In this document: positions 42,581 to 54,166 of the stretch, in pieces
Numbering within the stretch: position 1 is the stretch's first letter
How the letters are laid out: every line of letters begins with the position of its first letter
DNA from: Pirellulales bacterium
GTDB lineage: Bacteria > Planctomycetota > Planctomycetia > Pirellulales > JAEUIK01
Reading direction: 5' to 3'
Assembly: GCA_019694435.1 (NCBI GenBank)
Contig: JAIBBZ010000031.1
Location: 1 to 64,000 of the forward strand
DNA length: 64,000 bases
Made by a program: the position numbers and the translations under genes
The notes under the pieces: generated by a model
Seen by the model: the letters and a program-made list of their open reading frames with translations, nothing else
What the model was told of the DNA's origin: nothing
Databases searched by the model: none

Positions 42581-44796
42581 CAGGAAGCGCTCCCTTCGAC
42601 CAGGGCCTTGTGTTCCAGCGACGCGAGGACACGCTGCGGCGTCAGCGGCAGCACCGGCACCCGCACGCCCAGCGCGTTGCATACGGCGTTCGAGATGGCT
42701 GCGCCAGGAGAGATCACCGGAGGCTCGCCCAGTCCGATCACGCCGCGGTTGTACTCGCTTTCCGGCTCGTACATCTCGATGACGATCTCGCCGATGTCGC
42801 CCAACCGCGGCAAGCGATAATCGCTCAGCTCAGCGTTGACGAACGCGCCGGTGCGGCCGTCCATGATCCGTTCTTCGAACAGGGCATACGCGATGCCCAT
42901 GATGACGGCGCCGTAAATCTGGCTCTCGGCCGTCTGCCGATTGACGATCAGGCCCATGTCCTGCACGGCCACGAATTTCTTCATCTGGACGATGCCGGTG
43001 GCCTTGTCGACGGCCACTTCGGCCATCTGCACGCCACCGACCAGCGTGCTCGACAACGGGCTCTTGGCCCCCTGTTTGAACTCGCCTTTCACTTCCAATG
43101 GGTTCATGCCCAACAGGCTGCACGCCTCTTTCCAGCTCAGGCTCTTGCCCGGGTCGCCTACGACTTGGATGCGGCCTTCTTTGGCCTCGAGCTCTGCCGA
43201 CTGCACGCCGAGCTTCGTGGCGACCAGCTCGCAGAGTTTGCGCAGGGCGTCTTGCGAGGCCCGGCGATTCGACTCGGAGACGCCGCCGATCGTGGTGCTG
43301 CCGCCCGACGGACCGCTTTGCGGATAGGCCGAGCTGCCGATGTTGACCTTGATGGCGTTGACCGGCAGGCCAAACGTCTCGGCCACCACGACGGCGATGG
43401 CCGTGCGGGTGCCGGTGCCCAGGTCCTGGCTACCGAGCGAGGTTTCCACGCCGCCGTCGGGATGGATGCGTACCACGCAGGTCGAAGCGTGGCCCGCCCC
43501 GCCCCAGGTGTGCAGCGCCAGGCCCAGGCCCGTGACGATCGAGCCGTCTTGCGGCCCCTTGCCGTGCGGATGCCATTTGGCCTTCCAGTCCATCAGCTTG
43601 GCAGCGATTTCCATTTCGGCCCGATAGACGTCTTCCTTGCCGTTGCGGACCGAAGCCAGATTGGCCAGGAACACGTCGTAACTGTCCTTGCCGAGCTTCA
43701 TGGCGACGTCGTCGTAGGCCGTTTGCGTCATCGCGCAGGCCTGCGGATGGTTGGGCGCGCGCCAGGCCCGGCTGGGGCCCGTGTTGGTCTTGATGGCTGT
43801 GGCCACGCGACGTCGGTTGGGCGGATCGAAAACATAGGGGATCTCGCCTTGCGAGACTCCGCCGCCCCCGGGCCCACCGGTACCCCAGTGGTGCGAGTCC
43901 CACACCTTGACCACGCCGTTGGCGTCGGCGCCGACGCGGGCCTTGAGATAGCCCGAGGGCCGCGAGCCGGCCGACTTGAGCTCCAGGTCGCGGTCGAGCA
44001 TCAGCTTGACGGGCCGGCCGGTCTCCTTCGCGATCTTGGCACAGACGACGCCCCAGGAATCGGCGGCGAACTTGCTGCCGAAACCGCCGCCGATGAAGTC
44101 GCAGTGGACCGTGACGTCGTCGGCCGTGATGCCCAGCGGCGAGGCGAACTGGCCCGCGGTGCCCGAGACGTTTTGCGTCGACAGGTGGGCCAGCAGCTTG
44201 CCGTCTTTCCATTCGCACGTCGAACCGTGCGTTTCGAGACACATGTGCGTGATCGCGGCGATGCCGTAGTAGCCATCGACCACGACGGCCGACTCCTTCA
44301 GCAGCCGGTCGATCTCTTCGTCTTCGAACTTGTCTTCGTCGGCGCCTTCGGCGGGCTCTTTTTCGAGCTGCACGTTGCGGCCGGCGCTCTTGGCCACTCC
44401 GGCGGCCTCGGCCGCGGCGAGATGTTCGTCGAGGACGAAATGCGGCTCGACGGCGTACTTGACTTCAATCGCAGCCAGGCCCTCGGCTGCGGCGCCGTCG
44501 GAATCGGCCGCGACGACGGCGACCAGATCGCCTTCCCAGCGGATTTCGTTGCCCGGTTCTTTGAGCGCCTCGACGTGCCGCACGCCCGGCACTTTCAGCG
44601 CCGGTGACGTGTCGATCGACACGACTTTGCACGACGCGTGCGGGCAGCCCAATGCACGGGCAAACAGCATCTTGTCGCGCATAATGTCGTAGGCATACTT
44701 CGCGGCGCCGCTGGCCTTGGCCACGCCGTCGAGACGGTCGTGTTCTTTGCCCAGCACCGAGGCGGTGCCGTACTTGGGCCAATTATATTCAGCCAT
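42580..44796 (-). CDS. Molybdopterin-binding large subunit (PaoC/YagR-like)
   Basis: A 738-aa catalytic subunit of a xanthine-oxidase-family hydroxylase. N-terminal substrate channel segment RLDGVAKASGAAKYAYD is followed by DFIGGGFGSKF, LGTGTRTAIA and the terminal GLGEPPVISPGAAISN, which holds the catalytic Glu. The Arg-containing loop is RAWRAPNHPQ. The length fits PaoC and CoxL-like proteins. The N-terminus overlaps the small-subunit gene by 8 bp. The probable substrates are aldehydes or heteroaromatics. The CoxL active-site Cys motif is absent, so CO dehydrogenase activity is unlikely. Confidence 0.92.
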   Translation of the reverse strand: MAEYNWPKYGTASVLGKEHDRLDGVAKASGAAKYAYDIMRDKMLFARALGCPHASCKVVSIDTSPALKVPGVRHVEALKEPGNEIRWEGDLVAVVAADSDGAAAEGLAAIEVKYAVEPHFVLDEHLAAAEAAGVAKSAGRNVQLEKEPAEGADEDKFEDEEIDRLLKESAVVVDGYYGIAAITHMCLETHGSTCEWKDGKLLAHLSTQNVSGTAGQFASPLGITADDVTVHCDFIGGGFGSKFAADSWGVVCAKIAKETGRPVKLMLDRDLELKSAGSRPSGYLKARVGADANGVVKVWDSHHWGTGGPGGGGVSQGEIPYVFDPPNRRRVATAIKTNTGPSRAWRAPNHPQACAMTQTAYDDVAMKLGKDSYDVFLANLASVRNGKEDVYRAEMEIAAKLMDWKAKWHPHGKGPQDGSIVTGLGLALHTWGGAGHASTCVVRIHPDGGVETSLGSQDLGTGTRTAIAVVVAETFGLPVNAIKVNIGSSAYPQSGPSGGSTTIGGVSESNRRASQDALRKLCELVATKLGVQSAELEAKEGRIQVVGDPGKSLSWKEACSLLGMNPLEVKGEFKQGAKSPLSSTLVGGVQMAEVAVDKATGIVQMKKFVAVQDMGLIVNRQTAESQIYGAVIMGIAYALFEERIMDGRTGAFVNAELSDYRLPRLGDIGEIVIEMYEPESEYNRGVIGLGEPPVISPGAAISNAVCNALGVRVPVLPLTPQRVLASLEHKALVEGSAS

Positions 44797-45412
44797 TGCC
44801 GCCTCCCTTCACCACCTCGAGGGCGGCCTGAATCACGTTGGCATAGGTGCCGCAGCGGCAGAGATTGCCGTTGAGGCCTGCGCGAATGTCGGCTTCGGTC
44901 GCATTTGGATGCTTGTCGAGAAACGCCCGGACAGCCACGACGAAACCCGGGGTGCAGAACCCGCACTGCATGCCGTCGTGGTGCACAAAGGCCTGCACGA
45001 CCGCGTCGGGCTGGTCGCCGCCGAGGCTTTCGACCGTGCGAATCTTCTTGCCCGCGCAGGTGATCGCCAGCGTGGTCGAAGCGGAAACCGTCTTGCCGTC
45101 GACCCATACGGTACTGCCGCCGGTGACTCCCTGGTTGCTGACCGGCTTGCAGCCGGACAAGTTCAACTGGTACCGCAAGACTTCCATCAGGGTCGTCCGC
45201 GGTTCGATCTCGACGGGGCAGTCCTGACCGTTGACCGACAGCACCAGCTTGTGCATGCCGGGACCGACGATCGGGGTCTCCTGGTCTGACTCGGCGCCCA
45301 TGACCGGCTGCGCAACGAGGGCCGTCGCAGCCGCAGCTGCGCCTGAGCCCTTGAGAAACGCGCGGCGATGGAAACCGGACGACGACGATTGGTCGTGTCC
45401 ACCTGTGCTCAT
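44789..45412 (-). CDS. Tat-exported iron-sulphur small subunit with degenerate N-terminal cluster
   Basis: A 207-aa PaoA/YagT-like subunit. The Tat signal HRRAFLKGSGAAAAATALV implies periplasmic export of the whole folded enzyme. The distal [2Fe-2S] cluster is intact: C150 and C153 in MQCGFC, and C185 and C187 in LCRCGTY. The proximal plant-ferredoxin-type cluster is not. Aligning GCKPVSNQGVTGGSTVWVDG with family members places Ser92, Thr97, Ser100 and Ser112 at the four cysteine positions. Two non-canonical cysteines (C88, C119) are nearby. It is the first gene of the operon. Confidence 0.9.
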   Translation of the reverse strand: MSTGGHDQSSSSGFHRRAFLKGSGAAAAATALVAQPVMGAESDQETPIVGPGMHKLVLSVNGQDCPVEIEPRTTLMEVLRYQLNLSGCKPVSNQGVTGGSTVWVDGKTVSASTTLAITCAGKKIRTVESLGGDQPDAVVQAFVHHDGMQCGFCTPGFVVAVRAFLDKHPNATEADIRAGLNGNLCRCGTYANVIQAALEVVKGGGNG

Positions 45413-45729
45413 CGTCAGAGTGCCTCCACGGGCGACGGCGTAATGAATTGGAATGCAGGCGCCGAGGCACGCCCCCCTGCGTTCAATGCGAGTGCCCTAG
45501 GCTCGTCACGAGCCACAGGACGACCTGCACCGAACCTTGCGGCGGCCAGCGTGCTGAGGATTGTAGCCCTTGGTGCTGCGGATTCAACCAAATCTCGCCA
45601 ATCCATTGCGCCGGACGGGCATCTGCGATTGAGACGGAGCGCGCGATCAGTCACGATGATCGGGTCTCGACCGACGTTCGCATAGTCAGGTCGAGCCGAT
45701 CCACCAGCAACTGATTCCTTGGGGTGACG
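45413..45729. other. Divergent intergenic region, 317 bp
   Basis: Promoters for the oxidoreductase operon (minus) and the DUF6807 gene (plus) should lie here. I see no convincing promoter pair, RNA fold or repeat. GC content drops slightly toward the middle. Nothing else is supported. Confidence 0.35.
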
Positions 45730-47034
45730 ATGTACGGCCTTCGTTTGTTGGTTCTGGCACTGGCATGTGGGACCGCGCTCGATGGAGCAGCGGGACAAGA
45801 CCTGCTTCGCTTCCGGGTAACGGTGTCACCACCGCCGAGCGCCATGCAGCAGGTGCCGCTCCGCGCCCGCCTGGTGGTTCCGAGCGACTGGCCCGTCGAC
45901 GGTCGAGCGACGTTGCACCTCAAAGAATCGACCGGTGAGAGTTGGCCCGCCCAGCTTGGCAACGATCCGCTCGTGGCGACGCCCAAGTTGCCGCTCGAGG
46001 TACCGGCAGAACATCGCGTGGTTGAGGTGCACTTCGTCGCCCCCGAGCTGCACGCCGGCAAGAGCTGCGAGCTGGAGTTGGAACTGCGCCGCGACCGCGC
46101 AGCCGGCCCTGCGGACGCCTTCGCCTGGCACGACACGCCCGGCAAGCACACCGATCTGGTCTGGCACACGGCAGCGGGTGCCCGGCCGGTCTTACGCTAC
46201 ATGTACGAGGCGATCGACGAATCGAGCCCTGCACGCCGCGAAGAGACCTACAAGATTTACCATCACGTGTTCGCCCCCGATGGTACGACGCTGCTTACCA
46301 AGGGTCCCGGTGGCCGGTACACGCACCATCGCGGATTGTTCTTCGGTTACAACCGCGTGAGCTACGACGGCAAGCAGGCCGACGTCTGGCACTGCAAGGC
46401 GGGCGCACACCAATCGCACGAGGCGTTTCTCGCAAGCGAGGCAGGGCCGGTCTTTGGCAGGCACCAACTGGCGATCGATTGGCATGGCGCTCAACGCGAC
46501 GTGTTTGCCCGAGAACGTCGCGAGTTGACCGTCTATGCAGCTCAGGGCGGCTGTTTGATCGATTTTGCCGCGCTCGTCGAAACGGCCGCCGGCCCGGTCC
46601 GGCTCGACGGCGATCCGCAACATGCCGGTTTTCATTTCCGCGCGGCGCAAGAGGTCGCGGCCGAGACGTTCAAGCAGACCTACTATCTCCGGCCCGACGG
46701 TCGCGGCGAGCCGGGGGCGACGCGCAACTGGCCCGACCAGCGCGACCACGTCAATTTGCCTTGGGACGCCATGAGTTTTGTGGTCGGCGGGCAACGTTAT
46801 ACGGCCCTGTACCTCGTCCGACCCGAGAACCACGCTGGGGCCGAGGCACGGTTCAGCGAGCGCGACTATGGCCGCTTTGGCTCCTATTTCGAGCACGACC
46901 TGACAGGAGAGCAGCCGCTGGCCATCCGCTACCGGGTCTGGATCCAGCCCGGTGAGCTGACTGTCGAGCAGGCGGGGGCCCTGAGCATGGCCTTCCTCGG
47001 CCCGCCGGCGGTCGAGGCCGTGGCTTTGCCCTAG
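45730..47034 (+). CDS. Secreted DUF6807 (PmoA-like) family protein
   Basis: A 434-aa protein with a signal peptide (LRLLVLALACGTALDGAAG). The N-terminal region is beta-rich. The C-terminal two thirds, from RPVLRYMYEAIDESS, carry family hallmarks: IYHHVFAPDGTTLLTKGPGG, YTHHRGLFFGYN, AGFHFRAAQEVA and AMSFVVGGQRYTALYLV, as in the planctomycete PmoA-related DUF6807 group. Known members have no established enzymatic role. The His-rich HHRG segment could bind metal or sugar. An upstream GTG two codons earlier is possible. Confidence 0.8.
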   Translation: MYGLRLLVLALACGTALDGAAGQDLLRFRVTVSPPPSAMQQVPLRARLVVPSDWPVDGRATLHLKESTGESWPAQLGNDPLVATPKLPLEVPAEHRVVEVHFVAPELHAGKSCELELELRRDRAAGPADAFAWHDTPGKHTDLVWHTAAGARPVLRYMYEAIDESSPARREETYKIYHHVFAPDGTTLLTKGPGGRYTHHRGLFFGYNRVSYDGKQADVWHCKAGAHQSHEAFLASEAGPVFGRHQLAIDWHGAQRDVFARERRELTVYAAQGGCLIDFAALVETAAGPVRLDGDPQHAGFHFRAAQEVAAETFKQTYYLRPDGRGEPGATRNWPDQRDHVNLPWDAMSFVVGGQRYTALYLVRPENHAGAEARFSERDYGRFGSYFEHDLTGEQPLAIRYRVWIQPGELTVEQAGALSMAFLGPPAVEAVALP

Positions 47035-47158
47035 CAAGCAGCCAGCGGCACGGCCAGCCTGCCCGCCGCGTTGCGTCGTCGCTGCGCTCGGCTTACGATC
47101 CAAGTCTCGCGTTGTGTCGGTTCCCGCCCTCGTGATTCCGCCCTGGATACATCTTGCC

Positions 47159-47833
47159 ATGCCGCTCCGCTTGACCTGCCTGCTGTTGTTGCTCTTGTTC
47201 GGGAGTTCGAGCCAGGCCGCCGATAACACGCCGCCGGAAGGTTTCGTCGCGCTGTTCAACGGCCAGGACCTGGCGGGCTGGAAAGGTCTGGTGATGAACC
47301 CGAAGAAACGGGCTGAGCTGACGCCCGAGCAACTTGCCCAGGCCCAGGAAGCGGCCGACGCCAAGGCCCGTGCCCATTGGACGGTCATCGACGGGGCGAT
47401 CCATTACGACGGCGTCGGGCCCGGCGAGAATCACCTGTGCACCGTGAAGGACTACGGCAACTTCGAGCTGTACGTCGATTGGAAGATCAATGCCAAGGGC
47501 GACAGCGGCATCTACCTGCGCGGTTCACCCCAGGTGCAGATCTGGGACGATCCGGTCGGCTCGGGCGGCTTCTACAACAATCAGAAGGGGCCCAGCAAGC
47601 CGCTGGTCGTCGCCGACAAGCCCGTCGGGCAGTGGAACACGTTCTACGTCAAGATGGTCGGCGAGCGTGTCACCGTGAAGTTGAACGACCAGTTGGTCGT
47701 CGACAACGTGGTGATGGAGAACTACTGGGAGCGCGACAAGCCGATTTATCCCACCGGCCAGATCGAGCTGCAGAGCCACGGTAGCGAGCTGTGGTTCAAG
47801 AACATCTATCTCCGCGAGCTGCCGGCAGAGTGA
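47159..47833 (+). CDS. Secreted DUF1080 (3-keto-disaccharide hydrolase-like) protein
   Basis: A 224-aa protein with a signal peptide (LRLTCLLLLLLFGSSSQAA) and a DUF1080 jelly-roll: GFVALFNGQDLAGWKGL, YGNFELYVDWKINAKGDSGI, YLRGSPQVQIWDDP and ELWFKNIYLRELP. The insertion MNPKKRAELTPEQLAQAQEA after the first strand is a helical linker common in longer members. It is a paralog of the 21591 gene (similar ends, low overall identity by eye). The ATG starts the signal peptide. It is followed by an 18-bp palindrome. Confidence 0.87.
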   Translation: MPLRLTCLLLLLLFGSSSQAADNTPPEGFVALFNGQDLAGWKGLVMNPKKRAELTPEQLAQAQEAADAKARAHWTVIDGAIHYDGVGPGENHLCTVKDYGNFELYVDWKINAKGDSGIYLRGSPQVQIWDDPVGSGGFYNNQKGPSKPLVVADKPVGQWNTFYVKMVGERVTVKLNDQLVVDNVVMENYWERDKPIYPTGQIELQSHGSELWFKNIYLRELPAE

Positions 47834-47844
47834 CGTGTCGCGAC

Positions 47845-47862
47845 GGCCGTTGCGCAACGGCC
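47845..47862. repeat. 18-bp perfect palindrome
   Basis: GGCCGTTGCGCAACGGCC, 11 bp after the DUF1080 stop, is fully self-complementary and would form a 7-bp hairpin with a 4-nt loop. No T-run follows. Confidence 0.6.
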
Positions 47863-47960
47863 ACGGCGCTGCTGCAAACGCGCGACGGCCGGCCACGGAT
47901 GATGCCATCCTCGACCGACGCGATGCGATCGGACCGGATTTGCCGTCTGCGGCCGGTTCG

Positions 47961-47990
47961 TTGACACTCGGTTTCCAGCGCCTCTAGAAT
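47961..47990 (+). promoter_or_regulatory. Strong sigma-70-type promoter for acs
   Basis: A perfect TTGACA, an 18-nt spacer, then TAGAAT. The start near 47997 gives a leader of about 42 nt with AAGGA 9 nt before the ATG. Confidence 0.75.
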
Positions 47991-48038
47991 CCCGCGCAAC
48001 TACGCATCGTCACGTCTCTTGCGCGAAGGATTCTCGCC

Positions 48039-49991
<1,953 letters not shown>

Positions 49992-50082
49992 TCCCCGTTT
50001 CGCCCAACCTAACGCCTTTCCTAAGTCTTATGTGTTGGCAGTCAGCAGCGCTGGCGCCATCCATCCTTCCGGAAACAGCCCA

Positions 50083-51048
<966 letters not shown>

Positions 51049-51118
51049 CGTGTTCCTCCTGAATGCGTGCGGACCGCCCGGTGTGGGTGCGTCCGGTCAA
51101 ATGCTGAAGCGCGCGAAA

Positions 51119-51148
51119 AGTATAGGGTAGCACGGTAAATTGGGTCAA
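51119..51148 (-). promoter_or_regulatory. Sigma-70-type promoter for cysK
   Basis: The minus strand reads TTGACC, an 18-nt spacer, then TATACT, one mismatch from each consensus hexamer. The predicted start near 51112 leaves a leader of about 64 nt. Confidence 0.7.
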
Positions 51149-51226
51149 TTCTGCCGGCGGCCGGGGGCGGAAGTGCATGGCATGCGACGGCGGCCACTGG
51201 CGGCACCGCTTCGGGCGCAATCGCGC

Positions 51227-52294
51227 TCAATCGGCGCGATTCATGCCCGCTAGGGTGGCGGGAAGCTTGGGCAAGACGACCGCGCGGCCGTCATCGGCGG
51301 CGATCCGCTCGAAGCTTTGCCGCGCCTGCCAGTGCGGATGGGCCGTGACCTCGGCAAAACGCAGCACCGGTTCGCAGCAGGCGTCGGCGGCCGCGAACAC
51401 CTGTTCCCAATCGGCCCGAGTCTTCGTGGCGAAGATTTCGGCCAGCCGGGCGGAAACCCTGGGGGCCTCGCGCGAAGGCAAGTGGGGGACATCGGCCAGG
51501 TCGGGCGCATCGATGGCCGCCAACAGCGCGGTCCAGAATTTGGGCTCGAGCGCTCCGACCGTGAACCACTGGTCATCGGCCGTGCGGTATTGTCGGTAAC
51601 ACGGAGCGCCGCCGCTGAGCACTTCGCCGTCGCGCAGCGGGTCGCGTTCGGTGGTCGACGCGACGGCATAGTTCGTACTGAGCAGCGGCAGCAACTGCTC
51701 GGACATGCTGACGTCGAGGTGCCGCCCCTGGCCTGTGCGGGTGCGCTCGAACAACGCTGCCACGATGAGCATGGCCGCAGCGTAGGACCCGCCACAGGTG
51801 TCGGCCACTTGGATCTCCGGGTTCGCCGGAACGTCGCCGCCCGAGATCGACAACACGCCGGCCAGCGCCTGGTAGTTCAGATCGTGGCCCGCGCGGTCGG
51901 CCAAAGGGCCCGTTTGGCCATAGCCCGAGATGCTACAGACGATGATGCCGGGGTTCAGTTCGTGTAGCCGCGGATAACCGATGCCCAGCTTGGAAATCAC
52001 GCCGGGGCGGAACCCCTCGACGACGACGTCGGCCGTGCGGGCCAACTCGAAGAACCGCTCGCGGTCGGCATCTTGCTTGAGATTGAGCGAGACGATTTGC
52101 TTGCCGCGGTTGACGGCCAGATACATCGCCGAGACGCTGCCCGCCTGAGGCGGCCACAGTGCCATATAGTCGCCCGGCGCCGGGGGCTCGATTTTCGTGA
52201 CCCGTGCGCCCAGGTCACGCAGGATTTGGGTGCACAGGGGCCCCGGCAGCAGCATCGACAAATCGAGGACGTGAATTCCGTCGAGGGCGGGCAT
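51227..52294 (-). CDS. CaiB/BaiF-type family III CoA-transferase
   Basis: A 355-aa CoA-transferase. The N-terminus GIHVLDLSMLLPGPLCTQIL and ADVVVEGFRPGVISKLGIGY are classical, and the catalytic aspartate is expected in the loop around NRGKQIVSLNLKQDADRER to GHDLNYQAL. Others in this family transfer CoA between carnitine, oxalate, bile-acid or 2-methylacyl substrates, or act as alpha-methylacyl-CoA racemases; the sequence fits the racemase-like branch without proof. The ATG at 52294 follows a TTG two codons upstream. The gene is on its own. Confidence 0.87.
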   Translation of the reverse strand: MPALDGIHVLDLSMLLPGPLCTQILRDLGARVTKIEPPAPGDYMALWPPQAGSVSAMYLAVNRGKQIVSLNLKQDADRERFFELARTADVVVEGFRPGVISKLGIGYPRLHELNPGIIVCSISGYGQTGPLADRAGHDLNYQALAGVLSISGGDVPANPEIQVADTCGGSYAAAMLIVAALFERTRTGQGRHLDVSMSEQLLPLLSTNYAVASTTERDPLRDGEVLSGGAPCYRQYRTADDQWFTVGALEPKFWTALLAAIDAPDLADVPHLPSREAPRVSARLAEIFATKTRADWEQVFAAADACCEPVLRFAEVTAHPHWQARQSFERIAADDGRAVVLPKLPATLAGMNRAD

Positions 52295-52379
52295 CGGCAA
52301 GGCTCGAGGTCTGGCGACGGCCGGCCATCACGAAATCGGGCTACGCCTGCTCGACGTCGCGGCCGGGCTCGCCAGCCTA

Positions 52380-52799
52380 TCACCTGCGCGGCGGCGACGA
52401 AACTTGCGCCATCCGCACGCTGCGCACATACTTGTGGCACTGCACGCACTCGAGCGTCAATTGCACGTAGGCCAAGGTCGCGCCGTCGAGATTTTTCTTG
52501 GCGGCAGCATCGGCCAACTCTTCGGCGACGCGGCGAAACTCGAGGCTGTGCTGCACATACTCCGGAGTTTGCAGAACCTGCCACGACGCGGCCTGACTGA
52601 TCACGCCCATTTCCTTGGCCCCGCTGGCAATCAGCGAGAAATCCTCGACCGCCAGCCCTTCGAGCACCTGCTGCGATTGGGCCAGCTTTTTGCGCATGAA
52701 CTCGTTGACCTGCTGATTGGGCTCGCTACGTGCAGGCAGCGCAAAACCCAGCACCACGACGCACAGGCAGGGTATCGCCACGATCAACAATCGTTTCAT
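52380..52799 (-). CDS. Periplasmic c-type cytochrome, possibly cytochrome c-prime-like
   Basis: A 139-aa protein with a signal peptide (LLIVAIPCLCVVVLGFALP) and one heme-c motif CVQCH (118-122) near the C-terminus. The four helices before it and the C-terminal heme attachment match the cytochrome c-prime architecture, which binds gases such as NO. The length fits. GGGAG is 7 nt before the ATG. It lies downstream of the CBS and universal-stress-protein genes on the same strand, with 52- and 43-bp gaps, so it may be co-transcribed with them. Confidence 0.75.
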   Translation of the reverse strand: MKRLLIVAIPCLCVVVLGFALPARSEPNQQVNEFMRKKLAQSQQVLEGLAVEDFSLIASGAKEMGVISQAASWQVLQTPEYVQHSLEFRRVAEELADAAAKKNLDGATLAYVQLTLECVQCHKYVRSVRMAQVSSPPRR

Positions 52800-52851
52800 G
52801 GTGCCAACTCCCGTTTGTTCAGGCTGCCCGGCCAGGTACGCCGCAGGTGCC

Positions 52852-53352
52852 CTAGCCGACGTTCACTTCTTCGTCCGTGGCGTTTACCAGCGCGGCGACA
52901 ATGTCGAGCGACGTGATCATCCCCAGGGGCCTTCCGCCCGCGTCGAGCACCGGCAGCCGATGGACGTGCGTTGCGCACATCTCGCGCGCGGCTTGCAACA
53001 GCGAAGCCTCGGGGGCAATCGTCTGTACCGCGGGGCTCATGTATTCGCTCACCACGTCACCCGCGTGCGGCTTGCTCTGCAAGGCGCCACTCGATTGCAC
53101 GTCGTGCGGCACGCCGGCCAACAATGTCGTGCTCTCTGCGCAGCGATCAGCGTGATACCTGACAAAGTCGAAAGCGCTCAGGATGCCCACGCAGCGACGC
53201 TGCTCGTTGACGGCCGGGGCGCCGGTGATCTCGTGAGCCACGAGCGTGCGCGCCGCCTCGGCCAGGCAGGCGCTGGCCTCGACCTCGACCACCGCGCGCG
53301 ACATCGCGTCCTGGACCTGCAGCTCTTGCAGGCGTTCAATCAAGTACGTCAT
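52852..53352 (-). CDS. Tandem CBS-domain protein
   Basis: A 166-aa protein made of two CBS domains (residues about 10-65 and 100-158). Signatures are VQDAMSRAVVEVEASACLAE with ITGAPAVNEQRRCVGILSAF, and VVSEYMSPAVQTIAPEASL with VHRLPVLDAGGRPLGMITSL. Paired CBS domains bind adenine nucleotides and regulate partner proteins. No enzymatic domain is fused, so it is a stand-alone sensor. The ATG at 53352 is supported by GGGGGGAG upstream. It lies between a universal stress protein gene and a cytochrome gene. Confidence 0.88.
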   Translation of the reverse strand: MTYLIERLQELQVQDAMSRAVVEVEASACLAEAARTLVAHEITGAPAVNEQRRCVGILSAFDFVRYHADRCAESTTLLAGVPHDVQSSGALQSKPHAGDVVSEYMSPAVQTIAPEASLLQAAREMCATHVHRLPVLDAGGRPLGMITSLDIVAALVNATDEEVNVG

Positions 53353-53395
53353 CGTGTACTCTCCCCCCAATGCCCGATGACCCTGCCGCGAATGC

Positions 53396-53842
53396 TCAGG
53401 TTGTCTTGGCGGGCTCAGGCTTGGGCTGCTTGAAGGTCAGCACCGGACAGGTTGCCCGACGCACGATGGCCTCGGCGACACTCCCCATCAACAGTCGTCC
53501 CAGGCCCGTGCGACCATGCGTTGCCATCACGATCATTTCGACGTGTTCGGCATCTGCCAGCTCGACGATCTCGGTGGCCGGCTCGCCCACGATCAGGCGA
53601 TGCTCGTAAGGCACCCCGGGATCGGTCGGCACGATGGCTTGCAGCATCTTCTTGAGCGCAGCCGTGTCGGGCTCGGGAATGCCGTAGTAAAGTTCGCCGC
53701 CGCCGTAGGCCATCGGTGGCTCTTCGACATGCACGATGAGCAGGGTTGCCCCGGTGCTCTTGGCCAATGCCGTCGCATGCGCAAGCGCCGCGTCACTGGC
53801 GTGCGAAAGGTCGGTCGGAAAGAGGATTTTTTTGGTTCCCAT
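53396..53842 (-). CDS. Universal stress protein (UspA family)
   Basis: A 148-aa Usp domain. The first strand is KILFPTDLSHASDAALAHA, and the ATP-binding motif G-2x-G-9x-G-S is complete in THGRTGLGRLLMGSVAE, with ATCPVL after it. ATP-binding Usp proteins respond to starvation, oxygen limitation or membrane stress. An insertion at residues about 50-75 (YGGGELYYGIPEPD) is unusual but seen in related planctomycete Usps. The start ATG has AAAGG 8 nt upstream. It is the first gene of the Usp-CBS-cytochrome run, and opposite the sigma-54 activator. Confidence 0.9.
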   Translation of the reverse strand: MGTKKILFPTDLSHASDAALAHATALAKSTGATLLIVHVEEPPMAYGGGELYYGIPEPDTAALKKMLQAIVPTDPGVPYEHRLIVGEPATEIVELADAEHVEMIVMATHGRTGLGRLLMGSVAEAIVRRATCPVLTFKQPKPEPAKTT

Positions 53843-53990
53843 GATTGGCGCCTTTCGTGTGGAGGGGGCTGCTCCCGCTGGAAAGCACCTCCGAAACACA
53901 AATCGAGCAATTCAAATGCCAAGCGACACGCTTCGCACGGCATTGACGAGATCACCGAAAAATCGGGAGCCATCCAGCAGATCGATATTC

Positions 53991-54043
53991 GTGCGGCACT
54001 CTTCCGGTAGCATAAGGTGTGCGGATTGGCACGCAAGTGTGCC
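53991..54043. promoter_or_regulatory. Dyad elements, candidate activator binding sites
   Basis: Two short inverted repeats, GTGCGGCAC (53991-53999) and GGCAC-N6-GTGCC (54028-54043), share the GTGC/GCAC core and lie 108-160 bp upstream of the sigma-54 promoter, where enhancer sites of such promoters usually occur. Confidence 0.35.
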
Positions 54044-54150
54044 CACTTGGTAAGCTCAGTCCGGCAGCCCTTGAGAGCATGGCAAGGCAAGACGCGGGTT
54101 TTCCCCGGTAATTGCGCGGCGAGCGCGGCCAGGCCGCCGCAAGCCTTTCG

Positions 54151-54166
54151 TGGCACAGACGTTGCT
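54151..54166 (+). promoter_or_regulatory. Sigma-54 promoter
   Basis: TGGCACAGACGTTGCT matches the -24/-12 consensus (TGGCACG, four bases, TTGCW) with GG and GC 12 bp apart. The start near 54178 leaves about 47 nt before the ATG at 54225, inside the alternative long frame from 54150, which argues for the short start. Confidence 0.75.

Noticed and set aside
42520-44607. A 695-codon plus-strand open frame opposite the molybdopterin subunit
   Set aside because: Arg/His/Asp-biased shadow; the minus strand carries intact catalytic motifs.
42580-44796. Aerobic CO dehydrogenase large subunit (CoxL)
   Set aside because: The CoxL active-site cysteine loop is absent; PaoC/xanthine-oxidase-type features fit better.
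47845-47862. The 18-bp palindrome as an insertion-sequence end or attachment site
   Set aside because: Single copy, no transposase or flanking duplication in the window.
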